Positions 17,580 through 26,472 of a DNA stretch of 64,000 bases are shown here, in pieces. The number at the start of each line of letters is the position of its first letter. Positions within the stretch are counted from its first letter, which is position 1. Source of the DNA: Clostridia bacterium (GTDB lineage: Bacteria; Bacillota; Clostridia; Oscillospirales; Acutalibacteraceae). The DNA is taken from positions 124,001-188,000 of the forward strand of contig JAFYKZ010000002.1 of the NCBI GenBank assembly GCA_017537365.1, in the 5' to 3' direction. Below the pieces are notes generated by a model. It saw only the letters and a list, made by a program, of their open reading frames with translations. It made no database searches and had not been told where the DNA came from. The position numbers were made by a program, and so were the translations under genes.

Positions 17580-20500
17580 TTGGTGTATAACAGAATTTCT
17601 CCTAATGTAAACTTCGTTGAGGAAGAGAAAAAAATAGAAAAATTTTGGTCTGATGCCAAGATTTTTGAAAAGAGTATCGAGACTAAGGCTAAGGGCGAAC
17701 CCTATGTATTTTACGATGGACCCCCAACTGCTAACGGTAAACCTCATATCGGCCATGTTTTAACCCGCGTTATTAAGGATATGATTCCGCGTTACAGAAC
17801 TATGAAAGGCTGTATGGTTCCAAGAAAAGCCGGTTGGGATACCCACGGCTTGCCGGTTGAGTTAGAGGTTGAAAAGCTTTTAGGACTTGACGGTAAAGAG
17901 CAAATTGAGGAATACGGTTTAGACCCATTTATCAGCCATTGTAAAGAAAGCGTTTGGAAGTATAAGGGCATGTGGGAAGATTTTTCCAAAACCGTTGGCT
18001 TCTGGGCAGATATGGAAAACCCTTATGTTACTTACCATAATGAATTTATTGAGTCGGAATGGTGGGCATTAAAGCAAATTTACGAAAAAGGTCTTTTATA
18101 TAAAGGCTTTAAAATTGTGCCTTATTGTCCTCGTTGCGGAACTCCGCTTTCTTCTCACGAGGTGGCTCAGGGATATAAAAATGTTAAAGAGAGAAGTGCT
18201 GTTGTTCGCTTTAAAATAGTGGGTGAGGATGCTTATTTCCTCGCTTGGACCACAACTCCTTGGACCTTGCCTTCAAACGTTGCTTTATGCGTTAACCCCG
18301 ATGAAATCTATTGCAAGGTTAAAGCTAATGACGGATATGTTTACTATATGGCAAAAGAGCTTCTTGATAAGGTTTTAGGCAAGCTTGCAACCGAGGAAGC
18401 TCCCGCTTATGAAATTTTAGAATCTTTCAAGGGAATCGAACTTGAACATCGCGAGTACGAGCCTTTGTTTGACTATGTTAAGCCAATTTGCGAAAAGCAA
18501 AACAAAAAAGCTCATTTTATCACTTGCGATAGTTATGTTACTATGACTGACGGTACAGGTATCGTTCATATTGCTCCCGCATTTGGTGAGGACGATGCTA
18601 AGGTTGGCAGAAAATACGATTTGCCTTTTGTTCAGCTTGTTGACAGTAAGGGCGAAATGTCTGCTGAAACTCCTTATGAGGGAACCTTCGTTAAAAAGGC
18701 AGACCCATTAGTATTAGCCGACCTTGAAAAAGCTGGTCTTTTATTCGATGCTCCTAAGTTTGAGCACGATTATCCTCATTGTTGGCGTTGCGATACTCCT
18801 CTTATTTACTATGCTCGCGAGTCTTGGTTTATCAAGATGACCGCCGTTAAGGATGACCTTATAAAGAATAACGATACTATCAACTGGATTCCTGAAAGTA
18901 TCGGTAAAGGCCGTTTTGGCGATTGGCTCAGAAATGTTCAGGATTGGGGTATATCCCGTAACAGATATTGGGGAACTCCTTTGAATATCTGGACCTGTGA
19001 ATGCGGTCATATGCATTCTATCGGCAGTATTGCGGAGCTTAAAGAGTTATCGGATAACTGCCCTGATGATATTGAGCTTCACCGTCCTTATATTGATGCG
19101 GTTACATTCAAATGTCCAAAGTGCGGAAAAGAGATGCACCGCGTTCCCGAGGTTATTGACTGTTGGTTCGACTCGGGTGCAATGCCTTTTGCTCAGCATC
19201 ATTATCCTTTTGAAAACAAAGAGCTTTTTGAATCTCAATTCCCCGCAGATTTCATATCTGAGGCGGTTGACCAAACAAGAGGTTGGTTCTATTCGCTTCT
19301 TGCAATTTCAACCCTTATTTTCGATAAAGCTCCCTTTAAAAATGTTATAGTTTTAGGTCATGTTCAGGATGAAAACGGTCAGAAAATGAGTAAATCAAAG
19401 GGCAACGCAGTTGACCCATTTGATGCGCTCGAAAACTTTGGCGCTGATGCTATCCGTTGGTATTTCTATACTAATTCTGCTCCTTGGCTTCCTAACCGTT
19501 TCCATGACAGAGCAGTAACCGAGGGTCAAAGAAAGTTTATGGGAACATTGTGGAATACTTATGCTTTCTATGTTCTTTATGCTGATATAGATGAATTTGA
19601 CCCGACTAAATATAATATAAATGATTATAAGCTTACTGTTATGGATAAATGGCTATTATCCCGCCTTAATTCAACAGTAAAAGCGGTAGATGATAACCTT
19701 TCTAACTATCGTATTCCTGAGGCTGCTCGCGCATTGCAAGAGTTTGTTGATGAAATGAGTAACTGGTATGTAAGACGCGGCAGAGAGCGTTATTGGGTTC
19801 AAGGCTTGACTGACGATAAAATCGCCGCTTATTTAACCCTTTATCATGCGCTTGTTACAATCGCAAAAACTGCTGCTCCGATGATACCCTTTATGGCAGA
19901 GAATATTTATCAGAATTTAGTTAGAAATGTTGATAAAGATGCTCCTGAAAGTATCCATTTATGCGATTTCCCAACTGTTTGCGAGGATGCTATTGATGTT
20001 TCTCTTGAAGAACAGATGGAAAAGGTGCTCGAAATTGTTGTTTTGGGCAGAGCGGCAAGAAACGGTTCGGCTCTTAAAAACCGTCAGCCTTTGGCTACTA
20101 TGTATGTTAAGCTTGATAGCGAGCTTGAAAATCTATATACCGAAATTATCCGCGAAGAGCTTAATATTAAAAATGTTGAGTTTACCGATAAGGTTGATGA
20201 TTTTGTAACTTATAGCTTTAAACCTCAGCTTAAAACCTTAGGTCCGAAATACGGCAAGCAATTAGGCGAAATCAGAAATATGCTTTCTGAGATTGACGGT
20301 AGTTTGGCTAAGGCTCAGTTGGATAACGAGGGCGCAGTTAAGCTTGATATTTCTATTGGTGAAATAGCGCTTGCTGAGGAGGATTTGCTTATTGAAGCTA
20401 AGCAGAAGGAAGGCTTCTATTCTGTAAGCGACAGAGGAATAACCGTTGCTATTGATACAACTTTAACTCCTGAGCTTATTGAAGAAGGCTTTGCAAGAGA

Positions 20501-20750
20501 AATCGTAAGCAAAATTCAAACAATGCGTAAAGATGCTGACTTTAATGTTACCGATAATATCTCGGTTATATTAAAGGGTAGTAAAACTGTTACCGATGTT
20601 GCTATTAATAAATCGAAAGATATCGGAAGCGATACCTTGGCTATCTCAATTACGGTAGGTGAGCCTTTGGGCTTTGTTAAGGATTGGGATATTAATGGCG
20701 AAGCTGTAACAATCGGAATTAAGAAGGAAGGAAGCGTTTGCGGTGAGTAA
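17580..20750 (+). CDS. ileS: Isoleucyl-tRNA synthetase, type 2 (IleS2-like)
   Basis: Charges tRNA-Ile. 1056 residues, longer than type 1 IleRS (about 920-940). Class I motifs: GKPHIGH (HIGH, about 53-59) and KMSKSKGNAVDPF (KMSKS, about 602-614). Also FYDGPPTANGKPHIGH, the editing-domain LAWTTTPWTLPSNVALCV (about 222-239) and CPRCGTPLSSHEVAQGY. The overall pattern and long C-terminal region match the IleRS2 class, which includes the mupirocin-resistant enzymes; this subtype is by eye. Start is TTG 17580 or GTG 17583, both after GAAAGGGG. Confidence 0.95.
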   Translation: MVYNRISPNVNFVEEEKKIEKFWSDAKIFEKSIETKAKGEPYVFYDGPPTANGKPHIGHVLTRVIKDMIPRYRTMKGCMVPRKAGWDTHGLPVELEVEKLLGLDGKEQIEEYGLDPFISHCKESVWKYKGMWEDFSKTVGFWADMENPYVTYHNEFIESEWWALKQIYEKGLLYKGFKIVPYCPRCGTPLSSHEVAQGYKNVKERSAVVRFKIVGEDAYFLAWTTTPWTLPSNVALCVNPDEIYCKVKANDGYVYYMAKELLDKVLGKLATEEAPAYEILESFKGIELEHREYEPLFDYVKPICEKQNKKAHFITCDSYVTMTDGTGIVHIAPAFGEDDAKVGRKYDLPFVQLVDSKGEMSAETPYEGTFVKKADPLVLADLEKAGLLFDAPKFEHDYPHCWRCDTPLIYYARESWFIKMTAVKDDLIKNNDTINWIPESIGKGRFGDWLRNVQDWGISRNRYWGTPLNIWTCECGHMHSIGSIAELKELSDNCPDDIELHRPYIDAVTFKCPKCGKEMHRVPEVIDCWFDSGAMPFAQHHYPFENKELFESQFPADFISEAVDQTRGWFYSLLAISTLIFDKAPFKNVIVLGHVQDENGQKMSKSKGNAVDPFDALENFGADAIRWYFYTNSAPWLPNRFHDRAVTEGQRKFMGTLWNTYAFYVLYADIDEFDPTKYNINDYKLTVMDKWLLSRLNSTVKAVDDNLSNYRIPEAARALQEFVDEMSNWYVRRGRERYWVQGLTDDKIAAYLTLYHALVTIAKTAAPMIPFMAENIYQNLVRNVDKDAPESIHLCDFPTVCEDAIDVSLEEQMEKVLEIVVLGRAARNGSALKNRQPLATMYVKLDSELENLYTEIIREELNIKNVEFTDKVDDFVTYSFKPQLKTLGPKYGKQLGEIRNMLSEIDGSLAKAQLDNEGAVKLDISIGEIALAEEDLLIEAKQKEGFYSVSDRGITVAIDTTLTPELIEEGFAREIVSKIQTMRKDADFNVTDNISVILKGSKTVTDVAINKSKDIGSDTLAISITVGEPLGFVKDWDINGEAVTIGIKKEGSVCGE

Positions 20751-21075
20751 TATAGAAAATAATCCAACTACCTTTGAAGATATAAGCTCTTCATCTCCCG
20801 TAAAGAAGCGTAAGTCTGCTTCTAAGGAGTATGGTGAGGGTGCTTTCAAAAATATTGATAAGGTAATTAAGGTGATTTCTTTTCTCGTTTCAATAAGCAC
20901 CTTCTTGGTTTCTGCTGTTATTGCCGTTGTTTTAGCTTTATATGATTCTGTTTTCCTTATAGTATCAATAGGTTTGCTTATTTTTGGTATTTTGATGGCT
21001 TTATTATTGTTATTTTTAATTTATGGATTAGGCCATATTATAACTCAAAATAAGGAAATTTTAAAAAGGTTATAA
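20743..21075 (+). CDS. Small two-helix membrane protein
   Basis: 110 residues from a GTG that overlaps the ileS stop by 8 nt, so translation is probably coupled. The first ~40 residues are hydrophilic and Ser/Lys rich; two membrane helices follow (about 43-70 and 72-98). Unknown function; not recognised. Confidence 0.7.
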   Translation: MSNIENNPTTFEDISSSSPVKKRKSASKEYGEGAFKNIDKVIKVISFLVSISTFLVSAVIAVVLALYDSVFLIVSIGLLIFGILMALLLLFLIYGLGHIITQNKEILKRL

Positions 21076-21082
21076 TTTTTTA

Positions 21083-21115
21083 TCCAGCCCCTAAAACCAG
21101 GGGTTGGATTTTTTT
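21083..21115 (+). terminator. Terminator after ileS and the small membrane gene
   Basis: TCCAGCCCCT pairs with AGGGGTTGGA and is followed by seven T. Confidence 0.9.
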
Positions 21116-21170
21116 AATAAAATGTATAAAATAATTTAAAATATATTTAAGATTTATGGGATAATTATTA

Positions 21171-21199
21171 TTGTATTTTTTGTAGAAATATGGTATCAT
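21171..21199 (+). promoter_or_regulatory. Promoter of the LTA-synthase-like gene
   Basis: TTGTAT, 17 nt, then TATCAT with an extended TGG. Confidence 0.6.
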
Positions 21200-21240
21200 A
21201 TTAATAAGATTATTTTAAATTTCAGGAAGGAAGGCTGTCG

Positions 21241-23436
21241 GTGAATATTAATAGCATTAAAAATTCAGTTCTCAGCTTTTTTCAACATAAATTACCTAAA
21301 TTTTTTTCAAATAGCTTTAAAGTAACCTCTTCAAAAACTTCTAAAATTATTGGAGCGGTTATTTTTGCTGTAACATTAATTAGTGTTATAGTTTGTGTAA
21401 ACAGTTTTATTTCAGCTGAAACCTCTTCCAGATGGTTGCTTTTGGCTATAGCTCTTGCTTTTCCGTTTGTTTTGGGCGGTTCTGCCGCGTTTACGGTAAG
21501 GCTTAAAAGCGAAAGGCTAGATAAAATCTGGCATTTTGTATTTATATTCATTTTGCCTTTAATTTCAGTTACCATAACCGAATGTTTAAATGGTATTTTT
21601 ATTTATGATATGACCTATCTTGGTTTCTTTGCAAATTATCTGGTCTTTTTGGTTTTCTATTTTATTTTCTTTGCTTTAACCGGCAGTTTCAGGGTTTCAT
21701 ATATTGTAATAACAACCCTGTTTTTCGGCTTAGCTGTGGCTCATGCTTATCTTATGGAATTCAGGGGAACTCCATTTTTACCGATGGACTTTTTGAGCAT
21801 TACCACCGCTATGGGTGTAGCCAACACATATAATTTTATGCCTAATTATAAGATTGTTTTGGCGGCTCTTATGTTTATATTTGTTATAATCATTAGCATT
21901 AAAACCAAAACTCCTAAATATAATCTCGCAACCAAAATCGTTTCGCGCACCTTTACTGCTACTTTCAGTATTGTATTATTATTGCTCTTTTTCGGCACCA
22001 GCATATTCGCCGATATGGGCATTAAGCCTGATTTCTGGAATCAAACCCGCGGTTATAAGAATTATGGTTTTGCATTTAATTTCTTTTGCAATACTAAGTA
22101 TTTATATATGTCTGAGCCTACCGATTATAATCCTGATAAAATCAAGGATTATGTTGACGGTGTTATTGATAAAAACGAAACGATAATAGATAATAGCTAT
22201 GAAAAACCGAATATTATCTGTATTATGAATGAGTCGCTTTCTGATTTAGGTGTACTTGGTAAATTAGAAACAAATGAAGACTATATGCCTTTTATGAGAA
22301 GTCTTACCGAAAATACGGTTAGAGGTAATCTTTATGTGCCTGTAATAGGTGCAGGAACTTCTAATACCGAGTTTGAATTCTTAACAGGGCATACAACAGC
22401 ATTCTTGCCATCGGGTAGTAATGCATATATGCTTTATATTAAAGATGCGCAGGCTTCTTTGGTTTCAACCGTTGAAGCGCAAGGTTATACCTCTTATGCT
22501 CTTCATCCTTATTATGCGATGGGTTGGAAGCGCACCGAGGTTTATAACAATTTCGGATTTAATGATTTTATAAGTCTTGAAGATATTATTGATATTTCTC
22601 TTATGGACGAATATCAGGATAAGGGTAACGATGCTAATTATCTGAATCAGCTTGTTAACGAAAGATATCCCGGTAAGAATATGCTTATTCGTCAATATAT
22701 AAGTGATGCATATAATTATAAGTTGCTTATAGAGGATTTTGAAAAACGAGATAAAAGCAAGCCTTATTTTGCATTTAATGTTACAATGCAAAACCACGGC
22801 GGATATACCACCAGTTGCGAAAACTTTAATGAAAGTATTTACGCAACATCAACTTCAAAGGCTTATAATAAAACTAATAAATATTTATCGCTCGTTAAAG
22901 AGAGTGATAATGCTTTCAAGGATTTAATAAGCTATTTCTCTAAGGTTAAAGAGCCAACTGTTATTTGTATGTTTGGCGACCATCAGCCTTCGGTTGAAAG
23001 TGATTTTATTGCCGAAATATTGGGTGTTTCAAATCTTTCGGATTTAACACCTGAGCAGGAGCAAGCGCGCCACCTAACCCCATTCTTCATTTGGGCAAAC
23101 TATGATATTGAAGAAAAGCAAATTGATAAGTTGAGCTCTAATTATCTGTCTTCATTGGTGCTTCAAACGGCAGGGGTTAAGCTTACTGAGTATAACAGAT
23201 ATCTTTTGGAATTATCTAAAACATTGCCTGTTATTGATACTGTGGGTTATATTGATAATAATGGAACTTATTATAAGTGGAGCGATGCCAGTCCTTATAC
23301 CCATTTGCTTGATGATTATGAAAGAGTTCAGTATAACAGTATTTTTGACCGCAAAAATGTTAATTCCGATATATTCTTTATAGATGGATATCAGTTAATA
23401 CCTAATTCGCTTCAAGAAAAAGCAGTAGGTGAGTAA
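21241..23436 (+). CDS. LTA synthase-family phosphoglycerol transferase
   Basis: 731 residues from GTG 21241 (AAGGAAGGCTGTCG upstream). The N-terminal ~260 residues hold five or six membrane helices; the rest is an extracellular sulfatase-fold domain. NIICIMNESLSDLG (about 322-335) carries the metal-binding Glu, and VIGAGTSNTEFEFLTGHT (about 366-383) holds the Thr nucleophile region; TMQNHGGYT and MFGDHQPS supply later metal ligands. The family transfers glycerol phosphate from phosphatidylglycerol to lipoteichoic acid or related polymers; exact product unknown. The next gene starts within a few bases. Confidence 0.88.
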   Translation: MNINSIKNSVLSFFQHKLPKFFSNSFKVTSSKTSKIIGAVIFAVTLISVIVCVNSFISAETSSRWLLLAIALAFPFVLGGSAAFTVRLKSERLDKIWHFVFIFILPLISVTITECLNGIFIYDMTYLGFFANYLVFLVFYFIFFALTGSFRVSYIVITTLFFGLAVAHAYLMEFRGTPFLPMDFLSITTAMGVANTYNFMPNYKIVLAALMFIFVIIISIKTKTPKYNLATKIVSRTFTATFSIVLLLLFFGTSIFADMGIKPDFWNQTRGYKNYGFAFNFFCNTKYLYMSEPTDYNPDKIKDYVDGVIDKNETIIDNSYEKPNIICIMNESLSDLGVLGKLETNEDYMPFMRSLTENTVRGNLYVPVIGAGTSNTEFEFLTGHTTAFLPSGSNAYMLYIKDAQASLVSTVEAQGYTSYALHPYYAMGWKRTEVYNNFGFNDFISLEDIIDISLMDEYQDKGNDANYLNQLVNERYPGKNMLIRQYISDAYNYKLLIEDFEKRDKSKPYFAFNVTMQNHGGYTTSCENFNESIYATSTSKAYNKTNKYLSLVKESDNAFKDLISYFSKVKEPTVICMFGDHQPSVESDFIAEILGVSNLSDLTPEQEQARHLTPFFIWANYDIEEKQIDKLSSNYLSSLVLQTAGVKLTEYNRYLLELSKTLPVIDTVGYIDNNGTYYKWSDASPYTHLLDDYERVQYNSIFDRKNVNSDIFFIDGYQLIPNSLQEKAVGE

Positions 23437-23437
23437 T

Positions 23438-23902
23438 ATGCGTAATACTACCCTTTGTCATATCGAGAAAGACGGTAAGTATCTTATGCTTCACCGCGTT
23501 AAAAAGAAAAATGATATAAATCAGGATAAATGGATTGGTATCGGTGGAAAATTCGAGGATAAGGAAAGTCCTGAGGAATGTAATTTGAGGGAAACCTTTG
23601 AGGAAACAGGGCTTACTGTTAATAGCGCAAGATATTGCGGAATAGTAACCTTTGTTACCGATAAATATGAAACCGAATATATGCATATTTTTCATACCGA
23701 GGATTTTTCGGGCGAGGTTAAGGAATGTGATGAAGGCAATCTTGAATGGATTGATAAAAAAGAAATTTTAAATCTTCCTATTTGGGAGGGTGATAAGATT
23801 TTTTTGAAATTGATTGATGAAAAATCTCCCTTCTTTTCTTTGAAACTGGTTTATGAGGGAGATACCCTGATAAAAGCAATACTTAATGGAGAGTTAGTAT
23901 GA
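23438..23902 (+). CDS. Nudix hydrolase (MutT-like)
   Basis: 154 residues from ATG 23438 with TAGGTGAG just upstream; a GTG at 23429 overlapping the previous stop is the alternative. The Nudix box is complete: G-x5-E-x7-RE-x2-EE-x-G as GKFEDKESPEECNLRETFEE plus TGL (about 39-61). MHIFHTEDFSGE after it and a YLMLHRVKKK segment before it resemble 8-oxo-dGTP diphosphatases. Substrate not determined. It overlaps the next gene by 4 nt. Confidence 0.85.
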   Translation: MRNTTLCHIEKDGKYLMLHRVKKKNDINQDKWIGIGGKFEDKESPEECNLRETFEETGLTVNSARYCGIVTFVTDKYETEYMHIFHTEDFSGEVKECDEGNLEWIDKKEILNLPIWEGDKIFLKLIDEKSPFFSLKLVYEGDTLIKAILNGELV

Positions 23903-24480
23903 ATATTTGTCTTTACGGTGCTTCAAGCAATGAAATAGATAAAGCTTTTATAACTGCTGTTGAGCTTTTGGGTGAAAAAATGGCAAAACGCGGTCATAAT
24001 TTGGTTTATGGCGCAGGAGCTAACGGACTTATGGGAGCTGCGGCTCGCGGAGTTTGTAAAGGCGGCGGTAAGGTTATTGGAGTTGTGCCGAAGTTTTTTA
24101 ATGTTGACGGTGTTATTTTCGAGGATTGTACCGAGCTTATAAGACCTGATACTATGCGTGAGCGCAAGGCTATTATGGAAGATAGAGCAGATGCTTTTGT
24201 CTGCACGCCTGGAGGAATAGGAACTCTTGACGAGATTTTTGAAATATTATCTTTAAAGCAATTAGGCAGACATGAAAAGGCAGTGGCTCTATATAATGTT
24301 AACGGATATTATGATGATATTTTAAATATGTTTGAAAAAGCTGTTAGTGGCAAATTTATGTCAAGAGAAAGCGCAAATATGCTTCATGTTTTCGATAATC
24401 CTGATGACCTTTTGGATTATTTTGAAAATTATAAAGCGGATGAATATGATTTTTCTGTTTTAAGAAAGGTCAGCAAATAA
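23899..24480 (+). CDS. LOG-family nucleotide phosphoribohydrolase (TIGR00730-like)
   Basis: 193 residues with MNICLYGASSN, LVYGAGANGLMGAAARG (about 36-52), DTMRERKAIMEDRADAFV (about 83-100) and the defining PGGIGTLDEIFE (about 103-114). LOG enzymes release free base from nucleoside monophosphates. It overlaps the Nudix gene by ATGA, so the two form a possible nucleotide-sanitising pair. Confidence 0.92.
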   Translation: MNICLYGASSNEIDKAFITAVELLGEKMAKRGHNLVYGAGANGLMGAAARGVCKGGGKVIGVVPKFFNVDGVIFEDCTELIRPDTMRERKAIMEDRADAFVCTPGGIGTLDEIFEILSLKQLGRHEKAVALYNVNGYYDDILNMFEKAVSGKFMSRESANMLHVFDNPDDLLDYFENYKADEYDFSVLRKVSK

Positions 24481-24567
24481 AAAGGATATTGCAAAATACA
24501 ACTAGTATTTTGTCTATATAAAACACTGTTTTAAGTGGGAAATAAAATTTTTTCGGAGGAATTTTTT

Positions 24568-25701
24568 ATGGCAAGTATCGATTTTAAACATGCACCTTAC
24601 GGTGATTTAGCGCTTATCAGTATGCGCGGTTGTGAGGACATTTCTGCTAAGGTAGACTATTACCTTAAAAACTGGCGCGGTATTGATAGTGAGAGTGATG
24701 AGTCTTTTGTTATCTCTGCTAACTGTCCCCGTTTTGGAACAGGTGAAGCAAAGGCTGTTTTAAATCACACGGCTAGAGGCTTGGATGTTTATATAATCTG
24801 CGATTGCTTCAATTATAATGTTACATATAAGATGTACGGTAAAACAGTACCAATGAGTCCTGATGACCATTTCCAAGATTTGAAGCGTGTAATAGCTGCT
24901 CTTGGCGGAAAGGCAAGAAGAATAACCGTTATTATGCCTATGCTTTATGAGGGAAGACAGCATAGAAGAACCGCTAGAGAATCTATGGACTGTGCTATGG
25001 CTTTGCAAGAGTTAGTTGCTATGGGTGTTAAGAATATTATTACCTTTGATGCTCATGACCCTCGCGTTAATAATGCTATTCCGCTTGAAGGCTTTGATAA
25101 TGTTCAGGCAACCTATCAGATGATTAAAGCATTGCTTAAAACTGTTCCTGATATTAAGCTTGACCGCGACCATACTATGATAGTATCTCCTGATGAAGGC
25201 GGTATGGGCAGATGTATTTATTATTCATCTGTTCTAGGCTTAGAGCTTGGTATGTTCTATAAGCGCCGCAATTATTCTGTTATTGTAAACGGCAGAAATC
25301 CGATTGAAGCTCACGAATTTTTAGGAAACGATATCAAAGGCAAAGATTTGATTTTGGTTGATGATATGATTTCATCTGGCGAATCTATGCTTGATATTGC
25401 CGCAAAGCTTAAAGAAAAGGGCGCTGCCAGAATTTTCGTATTCTCAACCTTCGGTCTTTTTGTTGAGGGACTTGAAAAGTTTGATGAATATTATAAAAAC
25501 GGTCTTATCGATAAGGTATTTACCACTAACCTTATATTCCAACCCGAAGAGCTTTTAAACCGCGAATGGTATTGCAGTGTTAATATGTCAAAATACATAG
25601 CTTTAATAGTTGAAACCTTAAATTATGATAATTCTATCAGCAGTCTTTTAGACCCGGTTGACAGAATTAAAAAGATTATGGCAAAATATAATCAAGGTTA
25701 A
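24568..25701 (+). CDS. prs: Ribose-phosphate pyrophosphokinase, long form
   Basis: Makes PRPP from ribose 5-phosphate and ATP, feeding purine synthesis (PurF), pyrimidines, His and Trp. Start at ATG 24568 is set by TCGGAGGAA; 377 residues, about 60 longer than the usual 315-320. GRQHRRTARESMDCAMALQ (about 136-154), TFDAHDPRVNNAIP, SPDEGGMGRCIYYS and the PRPP loop DLILVDDMISSGESM (about 263-277) mark the family. It is monocistronic and ends in a strong terminator. Confidence 0.92.
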   Translation: MASIDFKHAPYGDLALISMRGCEDISAKVDYYLKNWRGIDSESDESFVISANCPRFGTGEAKAVLNHTARGLDVYIICDCFNYNVTYKMYGKTVPMSPDDHFQDLKRVIAALGGKARRITVIMPMLYEGRQHRRTARESMDCAMALQELVAMGVKNIITFDAHDPRVNNAIPLEGFDNVQATYQMIKALLKTVPDIKLDRDHTMIVSPDEGGMGRCIYYSSVLGLELGMFYKRRNYSVIVNGRNPIEAHEFLGNDIKGKDLILVDDMISSGESMLDIAAKLKEKGAARIFVFSTFGLFVEGLEKFDEYYKNGLIDKVFTTNLIFQPEELLNREWYCSVNMSKYIALIVETLNYDNSISSLLDPVDRIKKIMAKYNQG

Positions 25702-25708
25702 TTTCAAA

Positions 25709-25746
25709 GGCCCTTAAATTTCATTTGAAATTTAAGGGCTTTTTTC
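25709..25746 (+). terminator. Terminator after prs
   Basis: GCCCTTAAATTTC pairs with GAAATTTAAGGGC around four bases, then seven T. Confidence 0.95.
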
Positions 25747-25837
25747 TTGACTTTTTTTCATAAATATTGTAAAATTAAAGACAGAATATTACAAAATATG
25801 ACAAAAATTTACTAAATTTTTGGTTTAGTTAAAATAA

Positions 25838-25867
25838 AAAAATCTCCGCCTAAAAAGGCGAAGATTT
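25838..25867 (-). terminator. Terminator of tRNA-Thr
   Basis: On the minus strand AAATCTTCGCC and GGCGGAGATTT form a stem and a T run follows. The 5' arm starts directly after the encoded CCA. Confidence 0.85.
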
Positions 25868-25870
25868 TGG

Positions 25871-25943
25871 AGCTGAAGATGGGACTCGAACCCACGATCT
25901 GCTGATTACGAATCAGCTGCTCTACCAACTGAGCCACTCCAGC
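25871..25943 (-). tRNA. tRNA-Thr (anticodon CGU)
   Basis: Complete cloverleaf on the minus strand: acceptor GCTGGAG/CTTCAGC, D arm GCTC/GAGC, anticodon stem GCTGA/TCAGC with loop TTCGTAA (anticodon CGT, reads ACG) and T arm GTGGG TTCGAGT CCCAT. The CCA end is encoded (25868-25870), and a terminator follows at once. Confidence 0.97.
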
Positions 25944-26032
25944 ATATTAGAAATATATTATAATTATAACAATTAAAACGGTTTAAGTCAAGCATTTAAA
26001 GGTAATATTCAAATTAATGAGGTGTTTAATTT

Positions 26033-26458
26033 ATGACTAAGATAGTTGAGAAAGAAATTAACAGGCGCGTTCGAGAGCGCCGAGAGGAATTAGGGTATAC
26101 TCAAAAAGAGGTTGCCGAGCTTATCGGTATGAAGCAAAACGCTTATTCTCAAATGGAAAGAGAAGGCAATATTTCTACTCAAAGGATAATAGATTTAGCC
26201 GTAGTTTTAAAAACAACAGCAGAATACCTACTTTACGGTGATAAAGAAAATATTTTTGATGTTAAAACAACTTCAAAAATAAATCTTACCTTTAATGAGC
26301 CTGCGTCTAATATTGATGCGGTAGATCCATTGATTGCAACTATTACCAACCGTGAAAAGAATGCTATTAAAATGCTTAGAAACATAAAGCAGGAAGATAG
26401 AGAAGAGGTTTACCGCATACTTAAAGAATTTCACGATAAAAAATTTAAGAAAGCTTAG
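26033..26458 (+). CDS. XRE-family helix-turn-helix regulator
   Basis: 141 residues. The N-terminal DNA-binding domain (about 8-68) has RRVRERREELGYTQKEVAE, the recognition-helix region MKQNAYSQMEREG and LKTTAEYLLYG, typical XRE/Cro type. The C-terminal part is helical (NREKNAIKMLRNIKQEDREE), a likely dimerisation part. Start at ATG 26033 after GAGGTG. It is 14 nt upstream of mnmE in the same direction; target unknown. Confidence 0.88.
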   Translation: MTKIVEKEINRRVRERREELGYTQKEVAELIGMKQNAYSQMEREGNISTQRIIDLAVVLKTTAEYLLYGDKENIFDVKTTSKINLTFNEPASNIDAVDPLIATITNREKNAIKMLRNIKQEDREEVYRILKEFHDKKFKKA

Positions 26459-26472
26459 GTTGAGAGTTAAAG

